Below the pieces are notes generated by a model that did no database searches, was not told the origin of the DNA, and worked only from the letters and a program-made list of their open reading frames with translations. The position numbers and the translations under genes were made by a program. From Henckelia pumila (taxonomy: Eukaryota > Streptophyta > Magnoliopsida > Lamiales > Gesneriaceae), in the NCBI RefSeq assembly GCF_033568475.1, contig NW_027331831.1, positions 3,162,001-3,226,000 on the forward strand: a DNA stretch of 64,000 nucleotides, given 5' to 3'. Positions 1 to 12,265 of this stretch are shown piece by piece (the first letter of the stretch is position 1; every line of letters begins with the position of its first letter).

Positions 1-3000
1 ACTCATATCATTGAGAAAGTTTATTAAAATTTTGAAAAAAATTGAATTTATTATAAAGAAATTTAAAATAAAAATTAAATATGTGGTTTCATATTAAATT
101 GTGTAAAAGTTAAAAATAACTATTTCAAAGTTTTTTAATATATAAAATACTAAAAATAAATTTTAATAACATCAAATAAAATATTTAACATGCAGATTAA
201 AAATTAAAATAATATATAAATTTTTTATTTATATTTATATTATATTTAGATGAATTATTATACTCGATTTTTTTATATATACAATTTCAAACTAAGTAAT
301 CATTAAATTTATTATGAAATTTTGAACAAAATATGTATAAGTGTAATATCAATAAATAACTGTTAAAACATAAATCTTTCATGTTTAATTACAAATTTTA
401 CACCTAAAACTCCACGCTCTATGAAATTAAAATTTAAATAGTTAAATTAATCTAATTAATTTATATATGACATACTAACATTTATATTATTTTCAGTTTT
501 TGAGAATAGTGATTATAATTTTAGTAGTTTGATGCATTCAAAAATGGATGATTATACAAGAAATCAAATTAAAAAATATAAATATTTATTTAAAAGTAAC
601 TGTTTTTTTTTTTGTTAAACGGTTGAATACATTTGTTTCAAAATCTTTGCAATTAAATATGATTCATATTATTTGAATTTTTGTATTAGAGTTTATTCTT
701 GCGGAATTAATGAAAAATATACATTGATCTCACAAATAAAAAAAGAGTTTTTCATTTTTTATTTAATATATATATATATATGATATATAATATATATAAT
801 TTTATATATACATAAAAATTTGAAAAAATTGAAGGGGGGCGACCGCCCCCACCGCCCCCCTCTAGCTCCGTCTCTGGACTGAAAAGAGTTTAATTGATAC
901 TAATACTCGGACGCACGAACGCGATGCGCGCCTTATATATTTAATTTTTAACTGAAAATAAAAAAATGATAAAAAATAGTTAAATAAAAGAAATGATATT
1001 TTGTAAATAAATATTCATAAAAAGACAAAAAAATAATGAAAATGATATTTATGTAATTACGTACATAGCCATCAAAGAGCAAATAATACGAGAGAGGTCA
1101 TACTAACATACAAAAGTCTCCCTCATGTTTAATATAATAGTAACATAATCGCACACAAGCAACATCGTGTGTATAAAATCATATAATATATTTAACATTG
1201 TAAGTTATGTATAAATATTATTTTTTCGATAATATTTAAATTTATTTTTTTTCATTTATAAAATAATATAAAAATAAATTTAAAATTTATTAATCAATTT
1301 ATCTTATCTATAATGTTTAGTTGAGAAAAATATGAAAATTTGAAATATTGAAATTTTTTAAAAAACAAATAAAAATAAAAATGTAATATTTATATCTCAT
1401 AAGGACAATTTCGACAAATGAAAAGATTATGTCTAAGGGGTAGATTCTTTATATATAGGGAGAGATTAGTACCGAATTGCACGCATTGCGTGTTTATACA
1501 ATGTGTTTTTGCGTACACGCGTTGGGTGTTTGTACGATTCGTTTTTTCTTACACATTTGCGTTCATATACAGTTTTTTTTATTAAATAATTTTAGAAAAA
1601 AAAAATATTAAACTACATGTACAGTTCGTTTTCCCGCTTAAGCATGATTATTTTGGTGGCCCTATTTTCCCAAATGTTTTAACGACAAATTGATTATAAT
1701 ATAACTCATTTTCATCGCGAAAAAAAAAAACCTATGTTGTATTTCCTAAATTTCTAGTCCGATGGTAACCTTGATTTTTTTTTTGGTGGTAACCTTGATA
1801 TGGAGGTTTTTTATCTAATTGTTAAATATTTGAGTAAGTTTTCGTGAGACGTCGTCATAAATCTATATCCGCGAGATAAATCTATCTAATCTATGTCGAC
1901 AATAAAATTTCATATTGAAAACGTGAATCTATATCCAATCTACAATCGTACTGAGCCATACATTTAACATAAATAACATTTTTCGTTTATTCACAAAATT
2001 GCTTCGTGAAACAGTGTCATAGGAGTTTTTTTAATACAAAAAATTATTTTTTTCATGAATAAATTCAGATCAGAAATCCGTCTCACAAAATTGAACTATA
2101 AGTGACATTTTTTTGAACGAAGAAAAATCTAAGTTAGCGAACAAAATCAAAACTTGTTTAAAACTTTCATATAAAAAAATTGAAAAACTTCTTATTAATC
2201 GGAACTTGGAAGAAGTGAAACGATCCGACTAGTTCTAATGAACACGCCATGTGACCCAGCAAATTTATGCAAGTAACTAACAAAGTCATTGTTTTGTACG
2301 CCACTTTGTTAAAGTACACTTTCATTCAGCATCATGAATAATAATGACAACAATAATAACAATTAGTATTATCACTGTTATTAGATTAAATTAAATTTTT
2401 TTTGAAAAATTTGTTTTTTTCAATAATTTTCTAATCTTAGTCTAAGTAACTCGCAGGATCTATAAACCAAATTCTTTAAAATAAAAAAATGGAGAAAAAA
2501 GATTATTATCAAAGCAAGAACACAAAATTCTATATTCAATAATGTAGGGTCTTTGCCTATTATTAACAATAATTAATCGGGAAACACAAGATCAAGTGTT
2601 TTACCCGATGTGACATTGCTATAAAATCCATGAATGCTAATTATGGTGAAATTATGAGTTTCATGTTTTGAGTTAAATTACAATTTCCTTGGAAATCTGT
2701 CGCCCGATTTCACTACATGTATAATAACTTGTGAGTGAAAAACAGAGCATGATATTTTCAAGAATATGGCTATATCAGCATCTACTTTCCATTTATGACC
2801 ATTCCCTTTCTGTTCCAATTTTTCAGTGTTCACTCTTCTCTTAGCTTCTTCTTTATAGAGCCCCCCAAGCCTAGCCCCTCGATCTCTGTGCTATAATGGC
2901 ACAAAACTGATCACGCCCATGTGAGGAAATCTTACACTCGGAGATTTTTTTAATCCCCTTTTTATATGTACATGAAGGTGAATTTGGCTTTTTGCCTAGA

Positions 3001-3400
3001 GTATTTTCTTTTTTATGTGATTTATTATTGAAATGTGATCAATCCTGAGTTTGAAAATCCATGAAAATTTTGACTTGACGGTAGTTTCTCTCTTTTATAT
3101 ATATTTTTTGCTTGGATTTTTAATGAAGGAAAATGGGTTTTGTTTTCTAGGAATAATGTATGTGTACGGGTAAGAAAAAAGCCATCTTTTTTTTCCTTTT
3201 TTTGATTGTGGGAAGGTAACTGGGAACTCATGTGGGAGACCTGCAGGTTTAATGGGTGAGGACTGCGATCCATTTTGGATCTACTGCTTTTATAAGCAAA
3301 AGTTGTTTTTACATTCATCCAGGATTGGTATTTTTATTTCCTTAAACAGTTGTAAAAGCGCTGATAGTTGAATTTTTTCCCCCGAACTCTGTTATTTTCT
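1..3400. other. AT-rich intergenic region
   Basis: No coding region could be supported here. The DNA is very AT-rich with short homopolymer runs and an (AT)n run near 768-789. A sharply GC-rich patch at about 832-880 (runs of G then C, followed by a CTAGCTCCGTCTCTG-like string) resembles the end of a widespread plant repeat. A fragment near 1845-1880 (cgtgagacgtcgtc and following) resembles the GAGACGGTCTCA MITE family seen intact at 8219-8375. The last 500 bases probably hold the promoter and 5' UTR of the WD40 gene, but no TATA box or transcription start could be fixed. Confidence 0.5.
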
Positions 3401-3511
3401 CGCCATTTATCGTGTTTTCTTTGCTATTCAAGGTTTGGTACTGGAAGGGTAGAAGCACGTCGAGTTCCCACGCCTAAAAGATTGAATCTTTAGCTTGATT
3501 TCAGCTGATTC

Positions 3512-3520
3512 ATGGGTTGA
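3512..3520 (+). promoter_or_regulatory. two-codon uORF upstream of the WD40 gene start
   Basis: ATG GGT TGA lies 11 bases before the main ATG at 3532, in the same frame register only by chance. If the transcript includes it, ribosomes would meet a start-Gly-stop mini-ORF immediately before the real start. Such minimal uORFs are known to lower main-ORF translation. Whether the mRNA starts upstream of 3512 is inferred, not shown. Confidence 0.4.
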
Positions 3521-3531
3521 ACTCGAGGAAC

Positions 3532-6258
3532 ATGGACTGCTCGAGCCGTCATGCGGAAGAATCTGAGTCTTTTGACGCCATGGAGCAGGTTTCATTGGCG
3601 GCATCAGGTAGCCTTGATGATTGCCATAGTTTTAAGAATTGGGAATATGATGTGTGGATTAATAGTCCCCAGAGTGTGACGGAACGCCGTAGGAAATTCA
3701 TTAGGTGGATGGGATTGAACTCAGATGGATTAGAAGGAGACGATTTCTGTAAAGAAAATATTGGTAGAATCATGGAGGATGGTGGAGCTGTCAAGAAAAC
3801 ACCACCGAGTACCGAAAACCGGTTTTCTTCGGCTTCCATTTGGTCTTACAATGATCTTGATTCGTCTATGGAGGTGGATTTAGTAGATTGTATAAGTGAC
3901 AATGGTAGCGAGAGTGTACGCAATGTAATTGGATTAGTGGAAGATGAGAAAAACGAGTTGCAACAGTCTCCAAAGCTGTTTGCTAATGGCAGTGCACAAA
4001 CAACAACGGATAAGTTGAAAGACAGGTTGTTGAATAGATTGCGGTCCATTTCTTGTATGGCGTGTAGCGCTGTAAGTGATGATAATGTGCGATCAAATAA
4101 CGAAACTAGGATTCAGAGAGTCAAGGTTCGATATTCTCGGAGAAGGATGAAGAAACTCTCAGCCCTTTTCACAGGACAAGACATAGCAGCCCATGAGGGT
4201 CCAATTTTAGCTATGAAATTTAGTCACAGTGGGAAGTACCTGGCCAGTGCTGGAGAAGACAAGTTTGTGCGAGTCTGGCTAGTCGTGGAAGATGATAGAT
4301 CAGATTTAATCGATATTCCGGATGCAGACCCGTCTTGTGTGTACTTCTTGGTAAATAATGAATCTGAATTAGGACCTCTGCAAAAAGATAATGCTAATGC
4401 ATCCAAGCGTTTGAAGAAAACACAGGATTCAGCTTGTGTCGTCTTCCCTCCGAAGGTTTTTCGGATTCTTGAGAAGCCCTTGCATTTGTTCCAAGGACAC
4501 AAAGGGGATATCTTGGATCTTTCTTGGTCAAAGAATGATGTATGCATATGTGTTTAAATTGAGCAAATTTATTGTGACATATTTGATACTAATTGCATTC
4601 AAGTAACATCTTTTTTCAACTTGCAGTGTCTCCTCTCAGCATCAGTTGACAAAACTGTTCGGTTATGGCGAGTTGGAGTCGATCATTGCCTCAAGGTCTT
4701 CTCTCATAACAATTACGGTACGTGCTGCTAAATACTTGGTTTAGGGAATCGCAAGAATTTGAATCTAGTTTTGAACTGATTTATTTTGCCAAAAACAACT
4801 TGAACACTATGCAGTGACGTGCATTCAGTTTAACCCTGTGAACGATGATTACTTCATCAGTGGTTCGATCGATGGGAAAGTTAGGATTTGGACAATAAAT
4901 GGCTGTCAAGTTGTTGATTGGACTGAAACTAAGGAGATAATAACCGCCATTTCTTATCGCCCCGACGGACAGGTATGTTCCTTGGCAGAATAGAGGGTGC
5001 GAATATAGTTTTCTCTTTTGTAAATAATGTGCAAAGAAATGCATGGAAAATTTTAGGAAGAAGGTAGGCGAGGGACGCTGTTTGCGGTCCTGCCCTTGGT
5101 ATATTAGTACTACTTTGCATTTATCGTAGGGTGCATCAACTAAGCATTTCTGTGTTTGGTTTGCAGGGCGGTGTAATCGGCTCTGTTACAGGAACCTGTC
5201 AGTTTTTCAACATATCAGGTGCTCTAGAATGAATTCAAGAAATGTTTCTCTTTTTTACAATTCTGGTTTCAATTCTCTCTTTTCTTGTTTGTGTTTGTAT
5301 TGCTATGGGAAGCAGGGTGATTTGGTCGCGAAATCACCATTTTTTTTATATGAATTTGTGTTAAATGTATCAGACAATCGCTTGCAGTTTGAAGCTCAGA
5401 TGTTCTTCGCCAGCAAGAAGAAGTCACCCTGCAAAAGGGTAACTGGCTTCCAGGTTATTGTCGATGCATTCAGCAGAATATTTATTATTTACCCGTTGAG
5501 AAATTTTCGACTTACATTCATTCTAATTTTGTTGTTCTGTGGATGCAGTTTTTGGCGCATGACCCGAGCAAAGTGTTGGTAACTTGTGCAAATTCACAGG
5601 TTAGAGTCATTGATGGTATGGATGTGATCAGGAAGTACAAAGGTGTGTTTTGATTGTTCTTATGTGTTCTTCTTTGATCCATATCTCAAAAATAAACTCA
5701 GTTTCTCTGTAACCAGGTATTCGAAATGGAGGGAATCAGATTTCTGCTTCGTTTACATCGGATGGGAAACACATTGTCTCAGCTTCTGAGGATTCAAATG
5801 TTTATATGTGGAACTACACCGATCCGGTTTCAAATTCTTTGTCACAACCAAAATCCATTAGATCATTCGAGTGTTTCTCCTCCGACGCCTCAGTTGTCAT
5901 ACCCTGGCCTGGCTTGAAAATAGGGAACTCAGAAAATGAGTTAAGATCAAGAAAATATGATCAGAATTCTAAAAACTCATTACCCTTTTCACTATCCGCT
6001 TATTTCTCTTCCGGTGGCCAAGAATTTTTCCTAGATTCCAACCCGAGGGGATCCACGACTTGGCCCGAGGAAAAGCTACCGGTGTCCCATCCCCGAGATA
6101 TGACATCTTCAATGTGTAAATCTCAGTACAAACTTCTCAAGTCTTGTTGCCAAAGCACTTCATCCACTTCTCATGCATGGGGTCTAGTCCTTGTTACAGC
6201 AGGTTGGGATGGAAAAATCCGATCTTTTCATAATTACGGGTTACCGGTTCCCCATTGA
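3532..6258 (+). CDS. WD40-repeat protein, WDR44-like plant family
   Basis: Seven exons: 3532-4539, 4627-4717, 4815-4972, 5167-5218, 5374-5453, 5549-5642 and 5717-6258. All introns are GT-AG and phases join without a break, giving 674 aa. The first third is acidic and low-complexity. WD repeats begin near residue 219 (AHEGPILAMKFS ... FVRVW), followed by repeats near 320 (GHKGDILDLSW ... KTVRLW), 361 (YVTCIQFNP ... KVRIW) and 495 (QISASFTSDG ... NVYMW), with a last partial blade ending at the C-terminus (AGWDGKIRSF). This matches the plant proteins annotated as WD repeat-containing protein 44-like. They are predicted beta-propeller scaffolds with no known enzymatic role. The start was chosen at the first ATG in frame; an upstream stop and the mini uORF at 3512 support it. 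The 5' UTR is not resolved. The 3' UTR probably runs several hundred bases past 6258. Confidence 0.93.
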
Positions 6259-7100
6259 ACACAAGGTCTCTCATGGATTGAGAACCTATGCTGCCAGATG
6301 CACGCACCCCTTCGCCTCCCCGGTGTAGTTTTGATCACATCCTTTATCCTTTCGAGGGGCGGACCTGACCCATATCTCTCGACTACTAACGCATTGCATG
6401 CTCAAGAAAGTTGGTCCTTTCATGGGGCAAGAATCGACAATCAGAATGTACAAAAAAAAATGGGCACAGATAATTTGGATTTCGTTTCAGCTGAAAGATC
6501 TTTTGGGAGAGAATGAATTGCCTAGCTGGTCGACCACGATGGCTGCCTATAACTGTCACATAGAGTTAGTTTTGGCATTATTCCTATTTATTGGCGTACA
6601 GTGGGGAGTGGGGTATCCAAATGCTTCTGCACTTGTCAATACAAGTTTGAATGGGGCTGGGAATTGAAGAGTCAAATATGCAAAAAGTAAATCAGAATTT
6701 CATTTGTTTATTGTGTGATATTTGCATTTGGTTTCTGGCCCAGCAAAGGATGTGCAAGTGTGTGGCAAATGGGGGTGGGGCCTTGGCCATTTGTTCGGAA
6801 TACGAGACGTGGGACTCGGCAGGGGGAAGCTGGTGGCGGATATTGGTTTTGAAGGAATCAGTGGGGAATGCAATCTTTATGGTTTATTTGGTTGGTCTGA
6901 GTCATTGAGAGATATTTGTCTGCAACATTTTTTTTCTGTTTTTATTCTGGCCTGAGTTGCTCCCTAGATGACCCGTTCTCCGGTCTGCGTGTCGACGGCT
7001 GATCGGTGGCTCGGCCGTGAGTTTCTGGCCCGTTCTTTGATTACATGTTTCCTTGAAAGAAAGGGGCAGATTTGATTAGCTAAATCTCTTTGAGGTGACA
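6259..7100 (+). other. probable 3' UTR and downstream flank of WD40 gene
   Basis: Moderately GC-balanced sequence follows the WD40 stop. Several overlapping short open frames occur (largest about 89 codons at 6398-6667), but none resembles a family and none has consistent codon use. They are read as chance frames in a long 3' UTR. The polyadenylation site was not fixed. Confidence 0.4.
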
Positions 7101-8218
7101 TGGACCATTTGGTCATTTGTGCGACATGTATATGTTAGGCATGTAAATGATTTCATCGATTCTTGGCTCCAAATTTTGTTGTGATGAATAAAAAGCTAAA
7201 GTTCCACTTTTTTTATATAAGAAAAAAAAAATTAATCTTCTGTTGTGTACCCTATAATAAAATGATAATAGGATTGGACCCGGGTGGGGATGTCTTCCTC
7301 CCCATGCCCGTGCCCGTCCCAATCCTTAATTTTTTTAATCGGACATCCGCATCACGTGCTTGCGGCGACTAATCAACCAAATGACCTCAAACTCGTCTCG
7401 ATTCAGATAGGCACGGGCCAGACCCCGAACTCACGAGTGAAATGGTCATGCCCAGATATTTAGCTTCCTCCGGATTTTTTTTTCCTTTTTTTTTTTTGTT
7501 TTGGGTTCGGATTTGGAAAATGGAAGGCCGAATCTTGCAAACTGACAAAAATAACTAACTGAAGTTAGACATAAATTATTGAAATTGGAGTGGTGGACAA
7601 AAACCCCGCATTAACCACGCACATGTAATGGATATGTGCCCATATCTATACCCCAATCAGTCAACGTGTCTGCACCCCAATAAGCATAATTGTTTGACAT
7701 ATATATTCTAAACATAAACACATAATCATAATTTGATAAAATTTATTATTTTTTAAAAATAATTTTCATGTTACAACTTACAAGTAATGTATCCGGCATC
7801 GAAGTCTCAAGTATAGGATGAAGTCTCGAGTTCGTTATTCAATTATGACAATCCCCTCTCCCAATTAAAAAAAAAAAACTCACAAGTAATATAATAATTA
7901 CTTTAAAATTCAAAAAATATAGATAAAAATATCTTAAGAGTTTTACATTTTTTGGGAAAATTGATAATATATGGTAGTTATACTTGTGGGTGAGATATAC
8001 ATTTACTAAAATAGAATTTTATGATATTTATGTTAAATAAATATGTATTATTTTGTAATTTGAGATCAAAAGTAGTTATTGTAAGGAGTTCAAATTTAAT
8101 AACATAATTATTGTATATCGTCTCGCTCTAATCCCTCGACGAAGAGTAATTCCAAACCTGTCCAGCATACAATATATATAATGATTTTTCCTTCCAATAC
8201 ACAATGTTTGTGAGTAAC

Positions 8219-8375
8219 ACTCTTGTGAGATGGTCTCATCCGTGAGACGGATCAACCCTACTCATATTTAAAATAATAAGTAATACTTTTGGCATAAAAT
8301 GTAATACTTTTTAATGGATAACTCATTTAAGAGACTCGTCTCAAAAAATAACTTTTGAGACCGTCTCATATGAGT
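8219..8375. mobile_element. MITE with GAGACGGTCTCA-type terminal inverted repeats
   Basis: The 20-bp ends (ACTCTTGTGAGATGGTCTCA on the left, reverse complement of ACTCATATGAGACGGTCTCA on the right) pair with few mismatches, giving a 157-bp foldback element. The interior is AT-rich and non-coding. Related fragments occur at about 9253-9318 and near 1845. A clear target duplication was not found, so the superfamily is left open. Confidence 0.6.
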
Positions 8376-8425
8376 TTTTGTCAATGTTCATAATGTGATT
8401 CACATTCAAATCTACATCTAAAATT

Positions 8426-9199
8426 AGGGGTGTTCATATTTTGGATAAAATCAAAAAAATAAAAAATTCAAACCGGAAAAATCATAGACCAAACCGAACC
8501 GAAAACCGTATTTTGTAATTCGAATATAAATATTAAAACCGAAGTTTATTTGGTTCGATTTTAGATTATATATGTCAAAACCGAACCGACCGAAAAAACC
8601 AAAATTGAATTAAATTAATAATTTTATTTATATTATATATGTTATGAGATGATATTTAGTGAATGAATAATTATTTTGAATAATTTTTTGTTGATTGTTG
8701 TTTATTTAATCATTATTGTTGTTTATGTAATTTACAGTTGATTAGTTAATTTTTTTTAATGTAATTTTTAGTTGATTGTTGTTTTTGTAAGTTATTTATA
8801 CTTTATTTTTAAAGATTTTATTAAGAAATTATGTAAAAAAACATATTATATTTGACAGTGTATTTATATTATTAATTTTAATAATTGTATCAAAATCGGA
8901 ATAATTGTATCAAAATTTGTGTTATTTTTTTGAAAATATTATAAGAATGTGGTTTGATGTTTGTACTTGTATTGATTGTTATTTTTTGTTTCTTCACTAT
9001 ATGACTATAACTTTATTGTGTTATATATTATTAATGATCAAACTGACCAAATCGAACCGTATAAACCGGTCCATTATAGTATAAAAACCGAACCGAAGTA
9101 GAACGGTTTAACTTCGGATTACATTTTTTATAAACCGAAAATTGAAAAATCGAACCGAAATTAAACAAATTAAAACCGAACCGACCGATGAACGCCCCT
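8426..9199. mobile_element. non-autonomous Mutator-like foldback element
   Basis: The element starts AGGGGTGTTCAT and ends TGAACGCCCCT. Both subterminal regions are rich in CCGAACCGA/TTCGGTT motifs that pair over a long distance. It is flanked by a perfect 10-bp direct repeat ATCTAAAATT at 8416-8425 and 9200-9209. Target duplications of 9-10 bp are the hallmark of the Mutator superfamily; the assignment rests on that plus the long terminal inverted repeats. There is no transposase frame in 774 bp, so it would depend on a partner elsewhere. Confidence 0.75.
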
Positions 9200-9252
9200 A
9201 TCTAAAATTTTTAAAAATTATCATAGGACAGGGGCCCACATATTAATTAGAC

Positions 9253-9318
9253 AACGGTTAAAAAATTTTGTGAGACGGTCTCGCGAGTCTCACAAAATTA
9301 AACCACGAGACCGTACTC
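9253..9318. repeat. short GAGACGGTCTC inverted-repeat fragment
   Basis: TTTTGTGAGACGGTCTCGCGAGTCTCACAAAA-like sequence forms a local palindrome, followed by CCACGAGACCGTACTCAT. It is related to the MITE at 8219-8375 and looks like a truncated or internally deleted relative. Confidence 0.45.
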
Positions 9319-9718
9319 ATAAGCAACAGACTAAAGAAAAATTCATGCATGCGGTAGCATATTTCATACAGTTAAAAATAATAACATCAAATTAAAGTTT
9401 CATTGAGATACAGAACAAAGGATAAATTCAAGGTATTTGTTCAAAATCCCAATCGGCCAAGACTGGCCCATTCTCTCTTCCGGGCTTGGGATTTCGAAAT
9501 GTTTCGCAAAAAAGAGCCCGAAAATTCTAAGCTATACGGACGTGAGCGAGATACATCTCATAAGTCATATATATGATTTACTGAATGCATGAAATTATGA
9601 ACGAAAACGAATCGATTTCGTCAGCTATTCGGAGCTCAGTTCGTTAAAAAAGTTCGTTCGAGTATATCGAGTTGAACCCGAGATTGATTTCGACTTTGAC
9701 AATTTTATCGAGTCGAAC

Positions 9719-10275
9719 TAGGGCTGATCAAAATTTTCAAAAACCGCCCGAACCGACCGCACTACACCGCACCGCACCGTTGTATCTCATTTTTTAAAAT
9801 AACCACGGTTAAAAAAAAAAAAAACCGCCCCGCCCCCACGGTGCGGTTATAATATTTAGTCAAAACCGCACCATCATGTACAATTTTATTTAGCTAGGGT
9901 TGTATTTAATAATGAACATTATATACAAAATAGATTTCCTACTTTTGTCACCTCCACTCTCTCAACTCTCCTTCAATTTTTTTCCTCTTTTTCTCTTGTT
10001 ATTTTGTCGCTTGATTGTTATTTTATATAGTTTTATTTTGTTTATTATAGTTTTCATTCATTATTCTAAATATTTTGAATAGTTCTATTTTTTTCATTTT
10101 ATTTATCATAAAAAAACCGCGAACCGACCGCCACCGCTTAAAATCGCCCAAAACCGCGAAATCGATTTTACATGCAACACCACAATTAAAAAAATAAAGT
10201 ATAACCGAACCGCAAGTGACAATTCAGTTTGAATTTCTTCGAAAAAGCTGCAAAACCGCACCGTGATCACCCCTA
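9719..10275. mobile_element. foldback element with AGGG(G/C)TGATCA termini
   Basis: Starts AGGGCTGATCAAAATTTT and ends GTGATCACCCCT, with CCGCACCGCACCG-rich subterminal regions on both sides in opposite sense. The layout matches the Mutator-like element at 8426-9199 but the sequence is a different family. Flanking bases (TCGAACT versus CCGAATT) suggest only a decayed duplication. No transposase frame. Confidence 0.5.
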
Positions 10276-10710
10276 AACCGAATTGAGGTACATGATATTG
10301 GGCTAGTAAGCTTGCTCCCTCGAGTTCGACTCATTTAGGTGGCTCGTTCGTAGTTGTATTGTGAGATATTTAGTAATAGATTTTATAGTGGTGTTATTTT
10401 TATTTGGGAAGTTGGATGTATTTTGGGATGTTCAATAATGTGATGAGTTTATAATTTTTTGTTACTAGGCTTGTCGTTTTAGTTATTTATGAAAATGATA
10501 TGCTCTTTTTAATTTGAGTTAGGTTTAATTTATATAAAGATTCATTATATTGTATACTCGAGCTCAAATATTATGTCTTGATCGATTTTTTTTTAAAATA
10601 AAATTAAACTTGATCTTATTTGTATGCTCGACGAGCTCGGAAAAGGGATTGTTTAACGAACCAAACTCGACTTAAACTCTTTAGATGTGATAAACAAACT
10701 ATTAATGAAT

Positions 10711-11230
10711 TGATAAACAAAGAGGAGCTTAGGTGCCCCTCAAAATGAAAGTGAATTAATTGCAAATGCAGAGAGTAAACCCGTATTTATAAAAGGCAAA
10801 GTAGGGGACCACAACACTTTGTAGGGGACCACAAGTGTGTAGTTCACGGCTTCACGCGCATCTCCTTTAGAGCTCGCCCTCCAAAGACAACCAAGACACA
10901 AAACCAAGTTTACCACCCTAGTGCTCGTCCACCCTACGGTTCGTCCACCCTAGGCGAGCCTCTCCTCCCCTTCCTTCTTCTACCCTCTCCACACATAATT
11001 TCACATCTCCAATCTACATTGTCATAAACTTTTGACTTACTTTAGAGACCCCATGACTAGGGTCCAACTTGATAGGGCTCTCCCTCACCCCTTGGGAGCC
11101 AACATACACCTTCTTCAACACTTCTCTCATGGGTCTACCCTACCCCTTAGAATGAGACTCGGACCTTAGTCTTTGGTTACGAGTCTTCATTGGGCTCAAA
11201 CACGTGATGAGTCCACTCATGGGATATCAC
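10711..11230 (-). repeat. candidate solo LTR (fossil)
   Basis: Read on the minus strand, the block starts TGTGATATCCCATGAG, carries a TATA-like box (TATAAATA at 10784-10791) about 70 bases before its far end, and ends in CA. It contains no coding frame and sits inside an older repeat. These traits suggest a solo LTR, but no target duplication could be confirmed and the family is unknown. Confidence 0.35.
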
Positions 11231-11946
11231 ATACATATATATACACACATGCACGCATACACACACATATATATATACATACATATATATATTAAACGAG
11301 TCTCATAAAAAAAGCTCGAACTGAGCTCGAGCTTTTATATATATTAAATCGAGTCGATCTCGCGAGCTTGATATTGTTCGATTTGGCTCATCTAAATCCT
11401 ACACGAAATAAGGAGCGAGTCCTTAAAAAACCCCATGTGATCTAATGATTTTGGACCTAAGAGAATTCTGAAGATGGTGTTTGGCTTCAAATTTCCGTGC
11501 AGGATGATAAAGCTATTTTGCAATCAATGAAGTAACAATGAAGAAACAAACTTTCTAGATCGGTAGCAGTTAAAATAATACCCAGTTATTATTATTTTTA
11601 ATAAAAATACTTCCAATATATATCAAGAATCCAAATTGGAATTTGCCAATATAGACGAAACCATAATCTAAATGGATACGAATTAATATTTCGCATCAAC
11701 TGATACTAGCTCGCAAAATATCACACCCTTCTTGGCAAGAACCTAACATTGGTATTGTACGTAGAAACATCATACACCAAGGAGCCACATGTTATAATTA
11801 AATCGGATGACCCAATTTTTTCTCTCGATTTTATATATATTAAATTTAGTCTATTTATCAATAACTTAGATGATCAATTTTAATTTTAAAAATAAAAATA
11901 TCCGAATTCAATTCATAAAAAAGGAAGCTAACAAAGTCTATATAAG

Positions 11947-12265
11947 GAGTGTTTGCAATATATTATGTTTTTGTACATGATGTGATTAAATTTATAGATT
12001 GTAAAAAAGTGAACAAAAATCAAAAGTTGGTAGTGTTTGAAAACAAAAGTAAAAATCTAAAAATCAAAGTTGGGTAGTGTTTGATAAATAAGTGATTATA
12101 TGATTTTATAACTAAATTTTTTATTAGAATCACTTTTGCAGAATATAATCACCATATGACTTACTTTTGAATTTCAATTAAGTTAAATATAACCTAACAT
12201 ATAATTTAAAGTGATTTTTTTAAACTAAAATTTAATAATCATTTTTTTAATGATTACAAACACTC
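11947..12265. mobile_element. possible foldback MITE (GAGTGTTTG termini)
   Basis: GAGTGTTTG at the left end pairs with CAAACACTC at the right end. The interior is AT-rich and contains two near copies of a GTTGG(G)TAGTGTTTGA string at about 12026 and 12068. The short inverted repeats and lack of a clear target duplication keep confidence low. Confidence 0.35.

Larger units (their letters stand above)
9590..11400. repeat. CGAGCT-rich repeat interrupted by two later insertions
   Basis: Flanking pieces at about 9590-9718, 10276-10710 and 11290-11400 share dense TCGAGTTCGA/GAGCTCGAGC motifs and read as one old dispersed repeat. It is interrupted by a foldback element (9719-10275) and by an LTR-like block (about 10711-11230). 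No coding capacity is visible. Confidence 0.4.

Noticed and set aside
6298-6667. Overlapping open frames of 72 and 89 codons after the WD40 gene
   Set aside because: No family resemblance, odd composition, and they lie in the expected 3' UTR.
11225-11290. Regulatory motif cluster
   Set aside because: It is a mixed (AT)n/(AC)n microsatellite.
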